Below, in pieces: positions 42,077 through 51,554 of a stretch of DNA of 64,000 bases. Where the stretch lies: positions 124,001 to 188,000 of the forward strand of contig JBMNGF010000002.1 in assembly GCA_050949745.1 (NCBI GenBank), written 5' to 3'. The position numbers and the translations under genes are program-made. The notes under the pieces were generated by a model, which saw only the letters and a list, made by a program, of their open reading frames with translations, searched no databases and was not told where the DNA came from. Positions within the stretch are counted from its first letter, which is position 1; each line of letters begins with the position of its first letter. This DNA comes from Syntrophaceticus sp050949745 (GTDB lineage Bacteria > Bacillota > DSM-12270 > Thermacetogeniales > Thermacetogeniaceae).

Positions 42077-43435
42077 TTACCCTTTTAATGCACTATAACT
42101 ATCTGAAAGAGAGTTCACAAAGGATGTATCCACCCTACCACTCCGGAAATCCTCATCACCCATCAGATACCGCAGAAAAGGTATGGTAGTCTTGATGCCA
42201 TCGATCCGATATTCGCTCAGTGCGCGCTCCATCCGCAGAATCGCCTCTTGACGGCTGCGGCCCCAGATGATCAGCTTTGCAATCAGGGAGTCATAGTGGG
42301 GAGAGACCTTGCAGCCTGGATAAACCCCACTATCCACACGCACCCCCATACCACCAGGGGGTAAATAGTTTGAGATCAGGCCAGGGCTGGGACAGAAGCC
42401 GTTTTCCGGGTCCTCAGCATTGATACGGCATTCTATTGCAGTGCCTTGCTGCACAATATCATCTTGCCGGAATGCCAGTTTCTCACCTGCCGCTACCTTA
42501 ATAGTTTCCGCCACCAGGTCAATGCCTGTGACTAACTCGGTTACAGGATGCTCCACCTGGATACGGGTATTCATTTCTATAAAATAGTAGTTGCCATCTT
42601 TGTCTAATAAAAATTCAACTGTACCGGCACCGGCATAATTAGCTGCCTGAGCAGCCTGTACAGCATCTGCACCCATCTTAGCCCGCAGTTCTGGTGTAAG
42701 GGCCGGACAGGGTGTCTCTTCTACAAGTTTCTGGTGCCTTCTCTGGAGTGTACAATCCCTTTCCCCAAGATGTACCACATTACCGTGTTCATCAGCTATA
42801 ATCTGAAACTCCACATGCCGTGGCTGCGAAATATATTTTTCAAGATAAAGGCTGCCATCACCAAAGGCAGCCTCTGCTTCCTGACGAGCCATTTGGATGG
42901 CATTTTCCAACTGACTGCTGTCCATAGCCAAGCGCATACCCCGGCCTCCTCCACCTGCTGAGGCCTTGATCATGACAGGATAGCCTATCTCTTCTGCACT
43001 TAGCTCGATATCCTCACCGCTGATCAGTCCAGGTGAACCAGGGACAACAGGTACTCCCGCCTGGGTCATCAATGACCTAGCAGTAGCTTTAGCCCCCATA
43101 GTGATGATTGCCTTGGCTGAAGGACCGATAAATTTGATCCCCTGTTCTTCGCAAACCTTCGCAAAAGTCGGGTTTTCTGCCAAGAAACCATAACCTGGAT
43201 GAATGGCTTCCGCTCCCTTTGTCTGTGCAGCGCTGATAATATTAGATATATTTAAATAGCTTTGGACAGGTTGATACCCGCCGATACATATAGCCTCATC
43301 TGCCAATTTAACATGAAGGGACTCTCGATCAGCCTCAGAGTATACGGCAACTGTTTTTATACCTAACTCACGACATGTTCTGATAATACGCACTGCGATC
43401 TCGCCCCGATTGGCTATTAGGATCTTGTTAAACAA
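42077..43435 (-). CDS. accC: Biotin carboxylase subunit (AccC/PycA)
   Basis: ATP-dependent carboxylation of biotin, ATP-grasp fold, 452 residues. NKILIANRGEIAVRIIR at the N terminus, the glycine-rich loop KASAGGGGRGMR (about residues 160-171), HVEFQI, EMNTRIQVEHPVTE (about 285) and AIECRINAEDP are all present. TTG at 43435 is preceded by AGGAGG with 7-base spacing. The next gene upstream is a carboxyltransferase with a biotinyl domain, so the likely enzyme is a two-subunit pyruvate carboxylase rather than acetyl-CoA carboxylase. No accA or accD is present. Confidence 0.94.
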   Translation of the reverse strand: MFNKILIANRGEIAVRIIRTCRELGIKTVAVYSEADRESLHVKLADEAICIGGYQPVQSYLNISNIISAAQTKGAEAIHPGYGFLAENPTFAKVCEEQGIKFIGPSAKAIITMGAKATARSLMTQAGVPVVPGSPGLISGEDIELSAEEIGYPVMIKASAGGGGRGMRLAMDSSQLENAIQMARQEAEAAFGDGSLYLEKYISQPRHVEFQIIADEHGNVVHLGERDCTLQRRHQKLVEETPCPALTPELRAKMGADAVQAAQAANYAGAGTVEFLLDKDGNYYFIEMNTRIQVEHPVTELVTGIDLVAETIKVAAGEKLAFRQDDIVQQGTAIECRINAEDPENGFCPSPGLISNYLPPGGMGVRVDSGVYPGCKVSPHYDSLIAKLIIWGRSRQEAILRMERALSEYRIDGIKTTIPFLRYLMGDEDFRSGRVDTSFVNSLSDSYSALKG

Positions 43436-43543
43436 AATATACCTCCTGTTTGGATTTCCCTCAGAATATTCATATATATGAGGTATGCCACCAACGGTCA
43501 TTGAACATTAGTATATCAAGCGAGAATAACCAGTAGGGAAGTC

Positions 43544-45493
43544 TCACTCTTTAGGTGCAATCAGCAAAAGCACCTGTCCGTATTCTACCGGTTCGGCATT
43601 GTCCACTAAGATCTCCACGATCTCTCCCTCACATTCCGTTTCGATTTCATTCATCAACTTCATCGCTTCTATGATGCAAAGAGTGTCCCCCTCCTTGACA
43701 CTGCTGCCAACCTCAACAAAAGGAGGAGCATCAGGAGCAGGTGCCCTATAAAAAGTTCCCACCATCGGGGCAGTCACTTCTATAAGGTTAGTCTTGTCCA
43801 CTGCTTCTTCTTCAATAATGTCAGTTTCAGCTTTAACCGTATCAGCTTCAACAGTATCAACCTCAACAGTATCAGAATCCTGCTTAAACAGCTTTTGTTC
43901 GCTTACATCTGTATTACCTAAAATACCCTTCCTGATTGCAACCCTCATCCCTGCAGTTTCTACCTGCACTTCATTAATATTTGCTTGATCAATCATATCG
44001 ATCAGGTCTTTAACATCATTAATATTCATCTTTCCATCCTCCGCACTAGAACGAGGTGAACGCTCCACAGCGCTTGTACTCCCTTGTTTTGCTGCCGGTT
44101 TTCCAGGTGTTGGCCCTTCGGCTTCCACTTCTACAAATTGAGGTGGAGGAATCTCTCCGTTTCTAACCTTTTTTCTGTATTCAAAGAATTTCCTGGCGAC
44201 AGCTGGGAAAAGAGCATAGGTGATATAGTCTTCCTCTGATTCCACCAGTTCCTTAATTTCCTCTTTCTTCTTTTCAAAATCATTCTCCAGCAAATCTGCC
44301 GGCCGGACAGAGATCGGTTGTTCATCACCAATAACCAAGCGCTGAACTTCTGGATCTATAGGACCCAGCGGCTTTCCGTAATAACCCCGCACATAGTCCT
44401 TGACCTCCTGAGGTATCATCTTGTATCTGCTGCCGGTCAAGACATTGAGCACAGCCTGGATTCCTACTATCTGACTGGTTGGAGTCACTAATGGGGGATA
44501 ACCTAACTCTGCACGAACCCGGGGAATCTCACTGAGCACCTCTTGGATGCGATGGAGTGCATTCTGTTCCTCAAGTTGACTCACCAGATTAGATATCATT
44601 CCACCAGGGACCTGGTGATCAAACACCTTCATATCATTAATCCTTGTCACACCACGCTCATAACCCCGCTTGCGGCGCAGATCCTCCCAGTAATTCGATA
44701 TTTCAAATAGCAGTGGTATATCTAGCCCGGTATCCCATTTTGTCCCGTGCAGAGCACGAACCAGCGTTTCCACCGGCGGCTGAGATGAACCAAAGGCCAT
44801 AGGTCCAGAACAAGCATCAAAAGCATCCAGCCCTGCCTCTACTCCCTTCAGGCAAGCACCGATGGCCATCCCACCGATATAATGGGTATGAAGTTGAACA
44901 GGCAGATCGAGCTTATCCTTTAAAAGTGAAACCAGCTCATAGGCCAGATAAGGAGAGAGCATACCTGCCATATCTTTGATGCAGATAGAATCCGCCCCCA
45001 TATCCTGTAAACGAAGGGCTGTTTCCAGATAATGCTCATTAGTGTGTACAGGGCTGATAGTATACACAACACAGGCCTGAGCATGCATGCCTGTTTTTCT
45101 AACCTCCCGTATAGGGACTTCCATATTGCGCACATCATTTAAAGCGTCAAAAACACGAAAAATATCGATTCCAACTTCCACTGCCTTGTTAATAAATGCC
45201 TTTACTAAATCATCTGCATAGTTGGCATATCCCACTATATTCTGACCACGCAACAGCATCTGCAGTGGCGTGTGTTTGACATACTTTTTAATGGTTCTGA
45301 TCCTGTCCCAAGGATCTTCATGTAAGTAGCGAATACACACATCAAATGTGGCTCCACCCCACATTTCCAGAGAAGAATAGCCTACCTGATCGATCTTTTC
45401 CAGAATAGGAACCATATCCTCTGTTCGCATCCGGGTGGCCCATAAACTCTGATGAGCATCTCTTAGTGTAGTATCTGTGACTTTCGGTCTCAT
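43544..45493 (-). CDS. pycB: Pyruvate carboxylase subunit B / oxaloacetate decarboxylase alpha-type with biotinyl domain
   Basis: A 649-residue fusion. HMGL-type carboxyltransferase TIM barrel (DTTLRDAHQSLWATRM at the start, metal His pair LHTHYIGGM near 195), conserved carboxylase domain to about 455, then a BCCP-like linker beginning MNINDVKDLIDMIDQ (about 505). The C-terminal biotinyl domain has IEAMKLMNEI with the biotin lysine. ATG at 45493 has GGAGGAGG upstream; the longer frame to 45541 overlaps that site. Paired with accC 108 bases downstream, it would form oxaloacetate from pyruvate. A Na-pump decarboxylase is less likely since no membrane beta subunit is seen. Confidence 0.92.
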   Translation of the reverse strand: MRPKVTDTTLRDAHQSLWATRMRTEDMVPILEKIDQVGYSSLEMWGGATFDVCIRYLHEDPWDRIRTIKKYVKHTPLQMLLRGQNIVGYANYADDLVKAFINKAVEVGIDIFRVFDALNDVRNMEVPIREVRKTGMHAQACVVYTISPVHTNEHYLETALRLQDMGADSICIKDMAGMLSPYLAYELVSLLKDKLDLPVQLHTHYIGGMAIGACLKGVEAGLDAFDACSGPMAFGSSQPPVETLVRALHGTKWDTGLDIPLLFEISNYWEDLRRKRGYERGVTRINDMKVFDHQVPGGMISNLVSQLEEQNALHRIQEVLSEIPRVRAELGYPPLVTPTSQIVGIQAVLNVLTGSRYKMIPQEVKDYVRGYYGKPLGPIDPEVQRLVIGDEQPISVRPADLLENDFEKKKEEIKELVESEEDYITYALFPAVARKFFEYRKKVRNGEIPPPQFVEVEAEGPTPGKPAAKQGSTSAVERSPRSSAEDGKMNINDVKDLIDMIDQANINEVQVETAGMRVAIRKGILGNTDVSEQKLFKQDSDTVEVDTVEADTVKAETDIIEEEAVDKTNLIEVTAPMVGTFYRAPAPDAPPFVEVGSSVKEGDTLCIIEAMKLMNEIETECEGEIVEILVDNAEPVEYGQVLLLIAPKE

Positions 45494-45662
45494 ATACATA
45501 CCTCCTCCATCCCAAGGAGAATTTCGTAAATAATAGTACATTATAATAAAAGAATCGGCGTTAACCGTTTCTTTTTAACCTGTAAATTAGGTATATTTAA
45601 TTGATTATATTATTGCTTCACAGATTTTTCAATAGCAAACACAAAATTTAAGCCTCACTTCT

Positions 45663-46217
45663 TTATGGTTTCGGGATCACAAAAATGTTTCTAGGTTCGA
45701 CATCAGCCACCCGGCTGACTATATCTTTGAGCTTTTCCTCCTTAGATCCGGCAACTGATGTGCCCTGAATAATCACAGTTGCTGATTTTTCCTGTATTAA
45801 AACCACCGCATCTTTAAAACCCTGAGCCTGTGCTAGCTTTTCCAGTTCTACTTCAACTGTATTACGCTCTGTAATTTTTATCAACTCCTGTTGAGCGTAA
45901 TCCCTGGTCTCCCCACTAGATGCAGGATTTCCCGCAATCTCCTTCAAGACATCTAGCTGTTGGCTGCGCATGCGATCCCTTGTCAGCCGACAGTCTACAA
46001 AGAACTCCTGTTTTTTTACTGTTTCAGATACTTCAGAGCTGTTCTTATTCTCTGCTTGCTGCTGTAGCTTCACCTCTACCGAAGCAGAAGGCTGTTCCTC
46101 ATCTCTCTCTGGCATATTGATGACATAATACCAGCGACCGATAAGGATGAGGAGAAGAAGGAGCAGCCCTAGGGCTAATATAACTGATGTTTTCTTATTA
46201 TAAATAAAATAAATCAT
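45663..46217 (-). CDS. spoIIIAH: Stage III sporulation protein AH
   Basis: Mother-cell protein with one N-terminal transmembrane helix (about residues 12-31) and an extracytoplasmic YscJ/FliF-like domain that binds forespore SpoIIQ across the septum. The region ITERNTVEVELEKLAQAQGF then KDAVVLIQEKSATVII matches SpoIIIAH. About 184 residues. ATG at 46217 follows AGGTAG. Last of the eight-gene spoIIIA operon. Confidence 0.92.
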   Translation of the reverse strand: MIYFIYNKKTSVILALGLLLLLLILIGRWYYVINMPERDEEQPSASVEVKLQQQAENKNSSEVSETVKKQEFFVDCRLTRDRMRSQQLDVLKEIAGNPASSGETRDYAQQELIKITERNTVEVELEKLAQAQGFKDAVVLIQEKSATVIIQGTSVAGSKEEKLKDIVSRVADVEPRNIFVIPKP

Positions 46218-46222
46218 AACCA

Positions 46223-46849
46223 CTACCTGCTTTCCTTCGGTAATACTGTCACTTTATGAGCAGGAATGTCTAGAACAATAATAACAGCCTGTACCAACTC
46301 CTCACGCAATGCCGGATCTCTAGCTCCCTCTGACAGAACAAGAACACCGGCAATTTCCGGGCTTATTTCTTTGATCAATACAGGTTCCTCTTGCCCTCCG
46401 GAAACAGCACTGAGCAACACCAGATTTCCTTCCTCATTAATCTCTGTTATTGTGCGATTTCCTCCTGACTTGTCCACTTCTTCCGTCGTTTTTGTCTGTT
46501 CAGAAAGGTTTGTGGCATACAGATGCTCAGGGCCAGCGGCCATGGTGACGGTCACTTGAACATCACCTGCCCCAGACACAGAACTCAAAGCCCTCTCTAA
46601 CCTGCCCTCTAAGTCTTTTTCCACTTTACTGAGCCCTTCTTCAATAGCCAACTCTTCACCGGCTTGGTCGTTAGATACCGGAGATGACTCCGGGTTAGGC
46701 GAAACCCAGTTGCTGCTGTAGATCAACAGAAATAGACCTCCCGCCAGCACAAGGATCAGCTTCCACATTTTAGAGGAGCGAAGCAGGTTCCATTCCTTGC
46801 TGTTTTTCAAGCGTTCCCACCATTCTCCATAACTTCCTTTCAACTCCAT
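46223..46849 (-). CDS. spoIIIAG: Stage III sporulation protein AG
   Basis: A 208-residue protein with one transmembrane helix (about 28-46) and a ring-forming domain outside. The motif LEGRLERALSSVSGAGDVQVTVTM near residues 80-105 is typical. ATG at 46849 follows GAGGTGATTGT. It forms the large ring of the feeding-tube complex in Bacillus. Confidence 0.92.
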   Translation of the reverse strand: MELKGSYGEWWERLKNSKEWNLLRSSKMWKLILVLAGGLFLLIYSSNWVSPNPESSPVSNDQAGEELAIEEGLSKVEKDLEGRLERALSSVSGAGDVQVTVTMAAGPEHLYATNLSEQTKTTEEVDKSGGNRTITEINEEGNLVLLSAVSGGQEEPVLIKEISPEIAGVLVLSEGARDPALREELVQAVIIVLDIPAHKVTVLPKESR

Positions 46850-46855
46850 ATACAA

Positions 46856-47461
46856 TCACCTCATTCCATCCAAAGTCACCACTACCGCATCGGTTTCAAG
46901 CCCACACAGTGAAGCAACGGTTTTTTGAACCTGTTCTAACACATCCTGCTTTCTTTCCCCCTGTTCTGCCTCTCCACCACACTCAGAGCCAATTTTCACC
47001 TCTTCTACTGGGTCTACAGCAGGCAAACTGGTTTTAATAAAGATTTCGATTCTTTCGATCACTCCCACTTCATCCTGAGATGAACCGGATACAAACTGCA
47101 CCCTTGCATCCGCCTTCTCTACCTCAGGAACAATACAGGCGAAAGCAGCGATCTGTTCCTCCAGGTGTTTTCCATAATAGCTTTCGGTCTGTACAGTCTG
47201 TAGCTGCTGCAATTCCTTCCCCTGATCAAGAATCTGCTGTAACTCTTTATTCCCCTCAGCCATCTCCAGTTCAATCAATGGTTCCTGTTGAATAAACGAT
47301 ACTATAGGATTTAAAAGGGTGATCAGCACAAAAAGCCCCACAACCACCTCCACAGACTTTCGTGTTTCCTTGAGAGGAAGAAGCATCTCAATAAAAACAG
47401 CTATCAATATAACAAAGACAATATTTCTCACCAGGTGATAAATTGTTTCCACATGGAGCAC
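46856..47461 (-). CDS. spoIIIAF: Stage III sporulation protein AF
   Basis: A 201-residue protein with two N-terminal membrane helices (about 8-27 and 33-54) and a soluble ring-building-motif-like domain. VRNIVFVILIAVFIEMLLP and ETRKSVEVVVGLFVLITLLNPI match SpoIIIAF. The start GTG at 47461 is close to the spoIIIAE stop; an in-frame GTG three codons later is also possible. Confidence 0.9.
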   Translation of the reverse strand: MLHVETIYHLVRNIVFVILIAVFIEMLLPLKETRKSVEVVVGLFVLITLLNPIVSFIQQEPLIELEMAEGNKELQQILDQGKELQQLQTVQTESYYGKHLEEQIAAFACIVPEVEKADARVQFVSGSSQDEVGVIERIEIFIKTSLPAVDPVEEVKIGSECGGEAEQGERKQDVLEQVQKTVASLCGLETDAVVVTLDGMR

Positions 47462-47466
47462 CCCAC

Positions 47467-48636
47467 TTACCGCAGCATGACACTGAAGTTGCCCAATCCC
47501 ACTATGATTGTTAACACGATGAAAAACATCAACCCTACCGCCGCCACAGCACCAAAAACGATAAAAAGATAATTCCCCAGGAGATGAAGAGTTTCACTGA
47601 GCTGTCTTGCCCCTATAGGCTCCAGCAGGGCCGCGGCCAGCCTGTACATTACAGCTGCAGATAATATTTTTATTACCGGTAGAGCACACATTATGAGGAT
47701 GGCCAAGGCTCCAATGACACCCACCCCGTTTTTGATGAATAGGGAACAGCCTACGATAGCGTCCACAGCATCAGTGAGGACTCCTCCTACTACAGGAACA
47801 AAAGAACCTGTAAGAAATTTAACTGTACGCAGCCCTACTCCGTCTGTAACAGCCCCGGCCACTCCCTGAATCCCCAGAATGCCGATAAAGATGGTCAAAA
47901 CAAGGCTAACTAAAAGCACACTGCCGTCACGGATGAGATCTGCCAGACGACTGACCTTAAATCGTTCAGAAAGGCTGCTAACGATACTGAGAACCGCCGC
48001 ACAGAAGATTAGAGGAAAAACAATATTTTGAATCAGTGTCGCCAAAATATTTGATGAAATAAAGATTACTGGCTGCATTAAAGCAACAGTTGTGAGATTT
48101 CCCATAGCAGCCATCAAGGTCATGATCACAGGGATCATAGCTTGCATAAATCCCACCATATTACCTATGGCATCCCGGCCAGTATTCAAGGCAATAGCAA
48201 AGGAACTCAAAGCGACTGTTAGCAGGATAAGCATGCCTAGGGCGTGAGCAAGCTTGGCAACTGTATTTTGTTCAAAAGCATTTTGTAGATGCTCAATGAG
48301 CGCCAACAGTGCCCCTAAAATAATCAATTTACCCAAAAGAGATGTATGGGTAAGAAATTCTCGGCAGAAGTACCTGAGCAGGGCATTGAAAATGTCAGAC
48401 AGTTCCAGATCCAATTTCCCTTGACGCACATCATCAAAAAGCTCAGCAAGACTGATCCCTGACAGCTGGTCATAAATATCCTCATCCACTTTTTTTAAGA
48501 ATGTATCAACTTCATCCAGTTCAAGCTGCTCAAACTGGTCAGTGATTATAGACTGCTGATCAGATCCCTGGGAAGGACTCGGTATAAACAGAAAACAAAT
48601 AAAGAATATGATAAAAGCCTTACTTCTTACTTGCAA
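47467..48636 (-). CDS. spoIIIAE: Stage III sporulation protein AE
   Basis: Largest membrane protein of the complex, 389 residues, with a signal-like N terminus (SQGSDQ after about residue 22) and seven or eight hydrophobic helices. Conserved stretches include LSLAELFDDVRQGKLDLE-like SGISLAELFDDV, MVGFMQAMIPVIMTLMAAMGN and GIQGVAGAVTDGVGLRTVKF. TTG at 48636 follows a run of seven G. Confidence 0.95.
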   Translation of the reverse strand: MQVRSKAFIIFFICFLFIPSPSQGSDQQSIITDQFEQLELDEVDTFLKKVDEDIYDQLSGISLAELFDDVRQGKLDLELSDIFNALLRYFCREFLTHTSLLGKLIILGALLALIEHLQNAFEQNTVAKLAHALGMLILLTVALSSFAIALNTGRDAIGNMVGFMQAMIPVIMTLMAAMGNLTTVALMQPVIFISSNILATLIQNIVFPLIFCAAVLSIVSSLSERFKVSRLADLIRDGSVLLVSLVLTIFIGILGIQGVAGAVTDGVGLRTVKFLTGSFVPVVGGVLTDAVDAIVGCSLFIKNGVGVIGALAILIMCALPVIKILSAAVMYRLAAALLEPIGARQLSETLHLLGNYLFIVFGAVAAVGLMFFIVLTIIVGLGNFSVMLR

Positions 48637-48660
48637 TCCTACCCCCCCTATTAATGCAAT

Positions 48661-49053
48661 CTATGGAAGCAGTCTGACCACAACCTCCAGAACAGCAGTA
48701 AGGATAGGGAGTGCCAGCAGCAAAATTAAGATCTTTCCAGCCATTTCAATCTTACTGGCTATAGTACCCTCCCCGGCATCACGGCAGATCTGAGCACCAA
48801 ACTCAGCGATATAGGCGATCCCTAAAATTTTTAGGAGAGTGAGCAAATAAAGCTCGTCCACCTCAGCCTTATTGGTCAGATCCCGAAAAAGATCGATTAT
48901 AACTCCCACCTTGTCCAAGACCAGAATAAAGATCATAACCCCGAAGGCCAACACTAAGAGCAGAGCCATTTCTGGCCGCTCTTCCCGCAGCAGCACCGCA
49001 AAGACAGTGACAATCATGGCAATACCAACGATAACTATAATGTCCAAATCCAT
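48661..49053 (-). CDS. spoIIIAD: Stage III sporulation protein AD
   Basis: A 130-residue membrane protein with four hydrophobic helices. LREERPEMALLLVLAFGVMIF and KILGIAYIAEFGAQICRDAGEGTIASKIEMAGKILILLLALPI match SpoIIIAD. ATG at 49053 is preferred to TTG at 49065 by family N terminus. A 147-base spacer separates it from spoIIIAC, unusual because these genes normally abut. Confidence 0.93.
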   Translation of the reverse strand: MDLDIIVIVGIAMIVTVFAVLLREERPEMALLLVLAFGVMIFILVLDKVGVIIDLFRDLTNKAEVDELYLLTLLKILGIAYIAEFGAQICRDAGEGTIASKIEMAGKILILLLALPILTAVLEVVVRLLP

Positions 49054-49164
49054 CACCTGCTTCAACTGATGAGACTTCTTAACAAGAGTACAAGCAAGCT
49101 TCTACTCTAAGCAAATAAAGTTCACCCTTGTACCATTCCACATAGTTCGCAAAGTTTAGATATA

Positions 49165-49188
49165 GACACAGGATCCCCCCCCTGTGTC
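49165..49188. repeat. Palindromic GACACAGG...CCTGTGTC element inside the spoIIIA operon
   Basis: GACACAGG (49165-49172) and CCTGTGTC (49181-49188) around ATCCCCCC. It sits in the enlarged spoIIIAC-spoIIIAD spacer and is the same family as the elements at 24873 and 59199. Confidence 0.75.
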
Positions 49189-49199
49189 TCCCCTGTATC

Positions 49200-49400
49200 T
49201 CAATAGAGGTGAAAAACTGAGCGCACCACATCAAACAACTCATTGATCAGCTGTACCACCATGATCAGAACCACAACCACACCTGCCAGTGTGAGCATCT
49301 GTGCCTGTTCTTCCTTGTCAGCCTGCTTTAGGATAATGTTCAATACTGAAATAAGAATCCCCAGTCCCGCAATTGTAAAAATAATGTCAACATCTATCAT
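49200..49400 (-). CDS. spoIIIAC: Stage III sporulation protein AC
   Basis: A 66-residue protein with two membrane helices. IDVDIIFTIAGLGILISVLN and KQADKEEQAQMLTLAGVVVVLIMVV are the family features. ATG at 49400 has AAGGGGG upstream; the longer frame to 49466 is not supported. Confidence 0.93.
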   Translation of the reverse strand: MIDVDIIFTIAGLGILISVLNIILKQADKEEQAQMLTLAGVVVVLIMVVQLINELFDVVRSVFHLY

Positions 49401-49411
49401 AACCAACCCCC

Positions 49412-49930
49412 TTAAAGCAGCAGGAGCACAATACTGATTCCTACCAGAAAACCCCCGTACTGCCACAGGCGCGTATTTTTTTCCTGACTGCGCCTCGCTT
49501 TCTCTTCCTCCTGACGGAGGTGCATAGAGGTGAGAGCTATATTTTTATGCTGTTCCTCCCGGTCCGAAACCCCCAATAATTTTCCGAATGCACATAAAAT
49601 AACATAATCATCTTTGATCAAGGCACTGGAATTCCAATTATCCTGCAGTGCCTTTTCCCAGGCCTCGGCAACAGTACAACCCTGCCCCTTACCGATCAGT
49701 TCCCCGGCTTGGCTAAATATTTTGTTAACACTATTAGCTCTGGCCTGGCCAATCTTTTTTAAGGCAACAGGTAGAGGAGTGGCGGCATAAAGAATCTCTG
49801 TATCCAACATCTGCAGGGCATCTTGCAGCAATCGCAGCTCCTTAGACCTCTGAGAATAAAGGGATGCTACCTTTATCCCGGCCAATCCCATTGACCCAAT
49901 AACCAAACAAGCCCCGAGGGCTTTCCACAT
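49412..49930 (-). CDS. spoIIIAB: Stage III sporulation protein AB
   Basis: A 172-residue protein with N- and C-terminal membrane helices and a type II secretion GspF-like middle. LRLLQDALQMLDTEILYAATPLPVAL and the late QEKNTRLWQYGGFLVGISIVLLL match SpoIIIAB. ATG at 49930 follows GGAGAGAGC. It follows spoIIIAA by 18 bases. Confidence 0.93.
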   Translation of the reverse strand: MWKALGACLVIGSMGLAGIKVASLYSQRSKELRLLQDALQMLDTEILYAATPLPVALKKIGQARANSVNKIFSQAGELIGKGQGCTVAEAWEKALQDNWNSSALIKDDYVILCAFGKLLGVSDREEQHKNIALTSMHLRQEEEKARRSQEKNTRLWQYGGFLVGISIVLLLL

Positions 49931-49948
49931 GTCTGCTCTCTCCTTCTA

Positions 49949-50932
49949 TCAGTCAGCTATGGCTAGCGGTTGATGCTGTTCATTCCAGACACCCTCAATT
50001 GTGCCGGGACCCTTTCTCCTACTCAAAAAAACATAGCGTTGGAACACCTTGCTGTCGATCAGCTCCCGCAGATAGGGCCGCTCCTTCAGCTCCATCCAGG
50101 ATGAGGCATGAACTGTAGCTAAGACACTGACACCGGTATGGATCATCTCCCAGATAGCTGTAACATCTCCAGCTCGTCCAATTTCATCTGTGGCGATTAC
50201 CTGTGGGGACATAGAGCGCAGAAGCATCACCATACCCTCTGCCTTAGGACAGTGATCCAGCACATCCACACGAGGCCCCAGATCATGCTGAGGAACCCCT
50301 TGACGGCAGGAAGCCAGTTCACACCTCTCATCAACAACCCCCACAGTGAGTGCCGGAAAATGCAATTCAGGGACACCATAGCTTAAAAAGCGAACCAGGT
50401 CTCTGAGCATAGTAGTCTTTCCGGCGCAAGGAGGGGATACAATCAAGGTATGATAGGGACGAGCATCATGAAGGTTCAGTACATAGGGAAGCAGTGGGCG
50501 AGCTGAACCCAGAATGGCCCGAGCGATGCGAAAGTTTAAACTACCTATGTCCCTCAGTGTTTTCAGAGAGCCATTATCCAAAACAGCTCTTCCAGTAAAA
50601 CCGACACGGTGTCCCCCAGGCAGAGTGAGAAAACCCTGCCTAAACTCCTCTTCAAACGCATAAAGGGAACCCTGACTGATCAACTGTACCGTCTTTTGAA
50701 TATCGTCCCCGGTAACCAGATAAGCTCCGGAAACCAGCGGCGATGTTTGTCCTTTGTGATCTATAAAATACTCATGCTGATCTAAACGTACAGCAAGAGG
50801 GCGATTAAGGCGCAGACGAACCTCTTCTATGTCATGCACAATAGAAAGAGGCAGCAGCTCCAGAACATTTCTGACAGATGGTGCGATAAAAGAAATAATC
50901 TCTGTAAGGCCCCTTGCCACCACTTGTCTCAC
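49949..50932 (-). CDS. spoIIIAA: Stage III sporulation protein AA (ATPase)
   Basis: A 327-residue AAA-type secretion ATPase that heads the spoIIIA operon. Walker A reads SPPCAGKTTMLRDL (about residue 166), and Walker B with VIATDEIGRAGDV lies near 248. GHRVGFTGRAVL (about 107) and VGVVDERCELA are also conserved. GTG at 50932 follows GGAGGGG. The 117-base upstream gap ends with the terminator of the preceding gene; no unambiguous sigma-E promoter was identified. Confidence 0.95.
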   Translation of the reverse strand: MRQVVARGLTEIISFIAPSVRNVLELLPLSIVHDIEEVRLRLNRPLAVRLDQHEYFIDHKGQTSPLVSGAYLVTGDDIQKTVQLISQGSLYAFEEEFRQGFLTLPGGHRVGFTGRAVLDNGSLKTLRDIGSLNFRIARAILGSARPLLPYVLNLHDARPYHTLIVSPPCAGKTTMLRDLVRFLSYGVPELHFPALTVGVVDERCELASCRQGVPQHDLGPRVDVLDHCPKAEGMVMLLRSMSPQVIATDEIGRAGDVTAIWEMIHTGVSVLATVHASSWMELKERPYLRELIDSKVFQRYVFLSRRKGPGTIEGVWNEQHQPLAIAD

Positions 50933-50994
50933 TATAACCCCTCCCTAATCTCTTGTTCTATTGATATATATTTGTTGATTTCCATGTTTATGCA

Positions 50995-51026
50995 AAATAA
51001 AAACACCGCCCTGATAAGAGCGGTGC
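50995..51026 (-). terminator. Intrinsic terminator after the zinc-ribbon gene
   Basis: CACCGC (51004-51009) pairs with GCGGTG (51020-51025). The minus strand continues TTTTTATTTT. It separates efp and its follower from spoIIIA. Confidence 0.8.
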
Positions 51027-51050
51027 AGCTGAATCGAATTTGTCTAAATT

Positions 51051-51512
51051 TTAGTCTTCCTTTGGTTCATCTAGCCCCTTCTTTTTCTCCCAATCTCCGG
51101 GGAGAGTCATTGAGCCATCATTAACAAAAACCACTTTACTGCAATTTGGGCAGGTAACTTCGATAATGTCCTCATCATTGATGATATCAGATTCGAAGCA
51201 GATGATGTCACGACACTGTGGGCACTCCACTTCTACATAGTCGATGCCATCATCATCCTCAAGGATATCAAATTCCTCCTCATCATCGACCTCTTCAAAA
51301 TCTATTTCATCATCAAAAAGATCATCATCGAAGCTTTCCAGATAATCCTCCAGATCCTCTACAGCGATCTGTAAATCCTCTACCTCATCTGTCAGGTCGG
51401 CAATAATATCGACAAGCTGTTTGAGGATACGCTGTTCATCTTTACCTTCGTCTAACTTCAGACCTTCAGTTAATCCCTGCAGGTAAGCAATTCTTTCCCG
51501 CAATTCATCCAT
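51051..51512 (-). CDS. Acidic coiled-coil protein with zinc ribbon (CD1247-type)
   Basis: A 153-residue protein. A helical N-terminal domain (ELRERIAYLQGLTEGLKL, as in CD1247-type clostridial proteins) is followed by a very acidic stretch (about residues 55-90). A zinc ribbon comes next, with CPQC at about 97-100 and CPNC at about 120-123. ATG at 51512 follows CCAGGAGGTC. Downstream of efp in clostridia; function unknown. Confidence 0.8.
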   Translation of the reverse strand: MDELRERIAYLQGLTEGLKLDEGKDEQRILKQLVDIIADLTDEVEDLQIAVEDLEDYLESFDDDLFDDEIDFEEVDDEEEFDILEDDDGIDYVEVECPQCRDIICFESDIINDEDIIEVTCPNCSKVVFVNDGSMTLPGDWEKKKGLDEPKED

Positions 51513-51554
51513 TTTCTGACCTCCTGGATATTTGTGTTATATTAATAATTTTAA

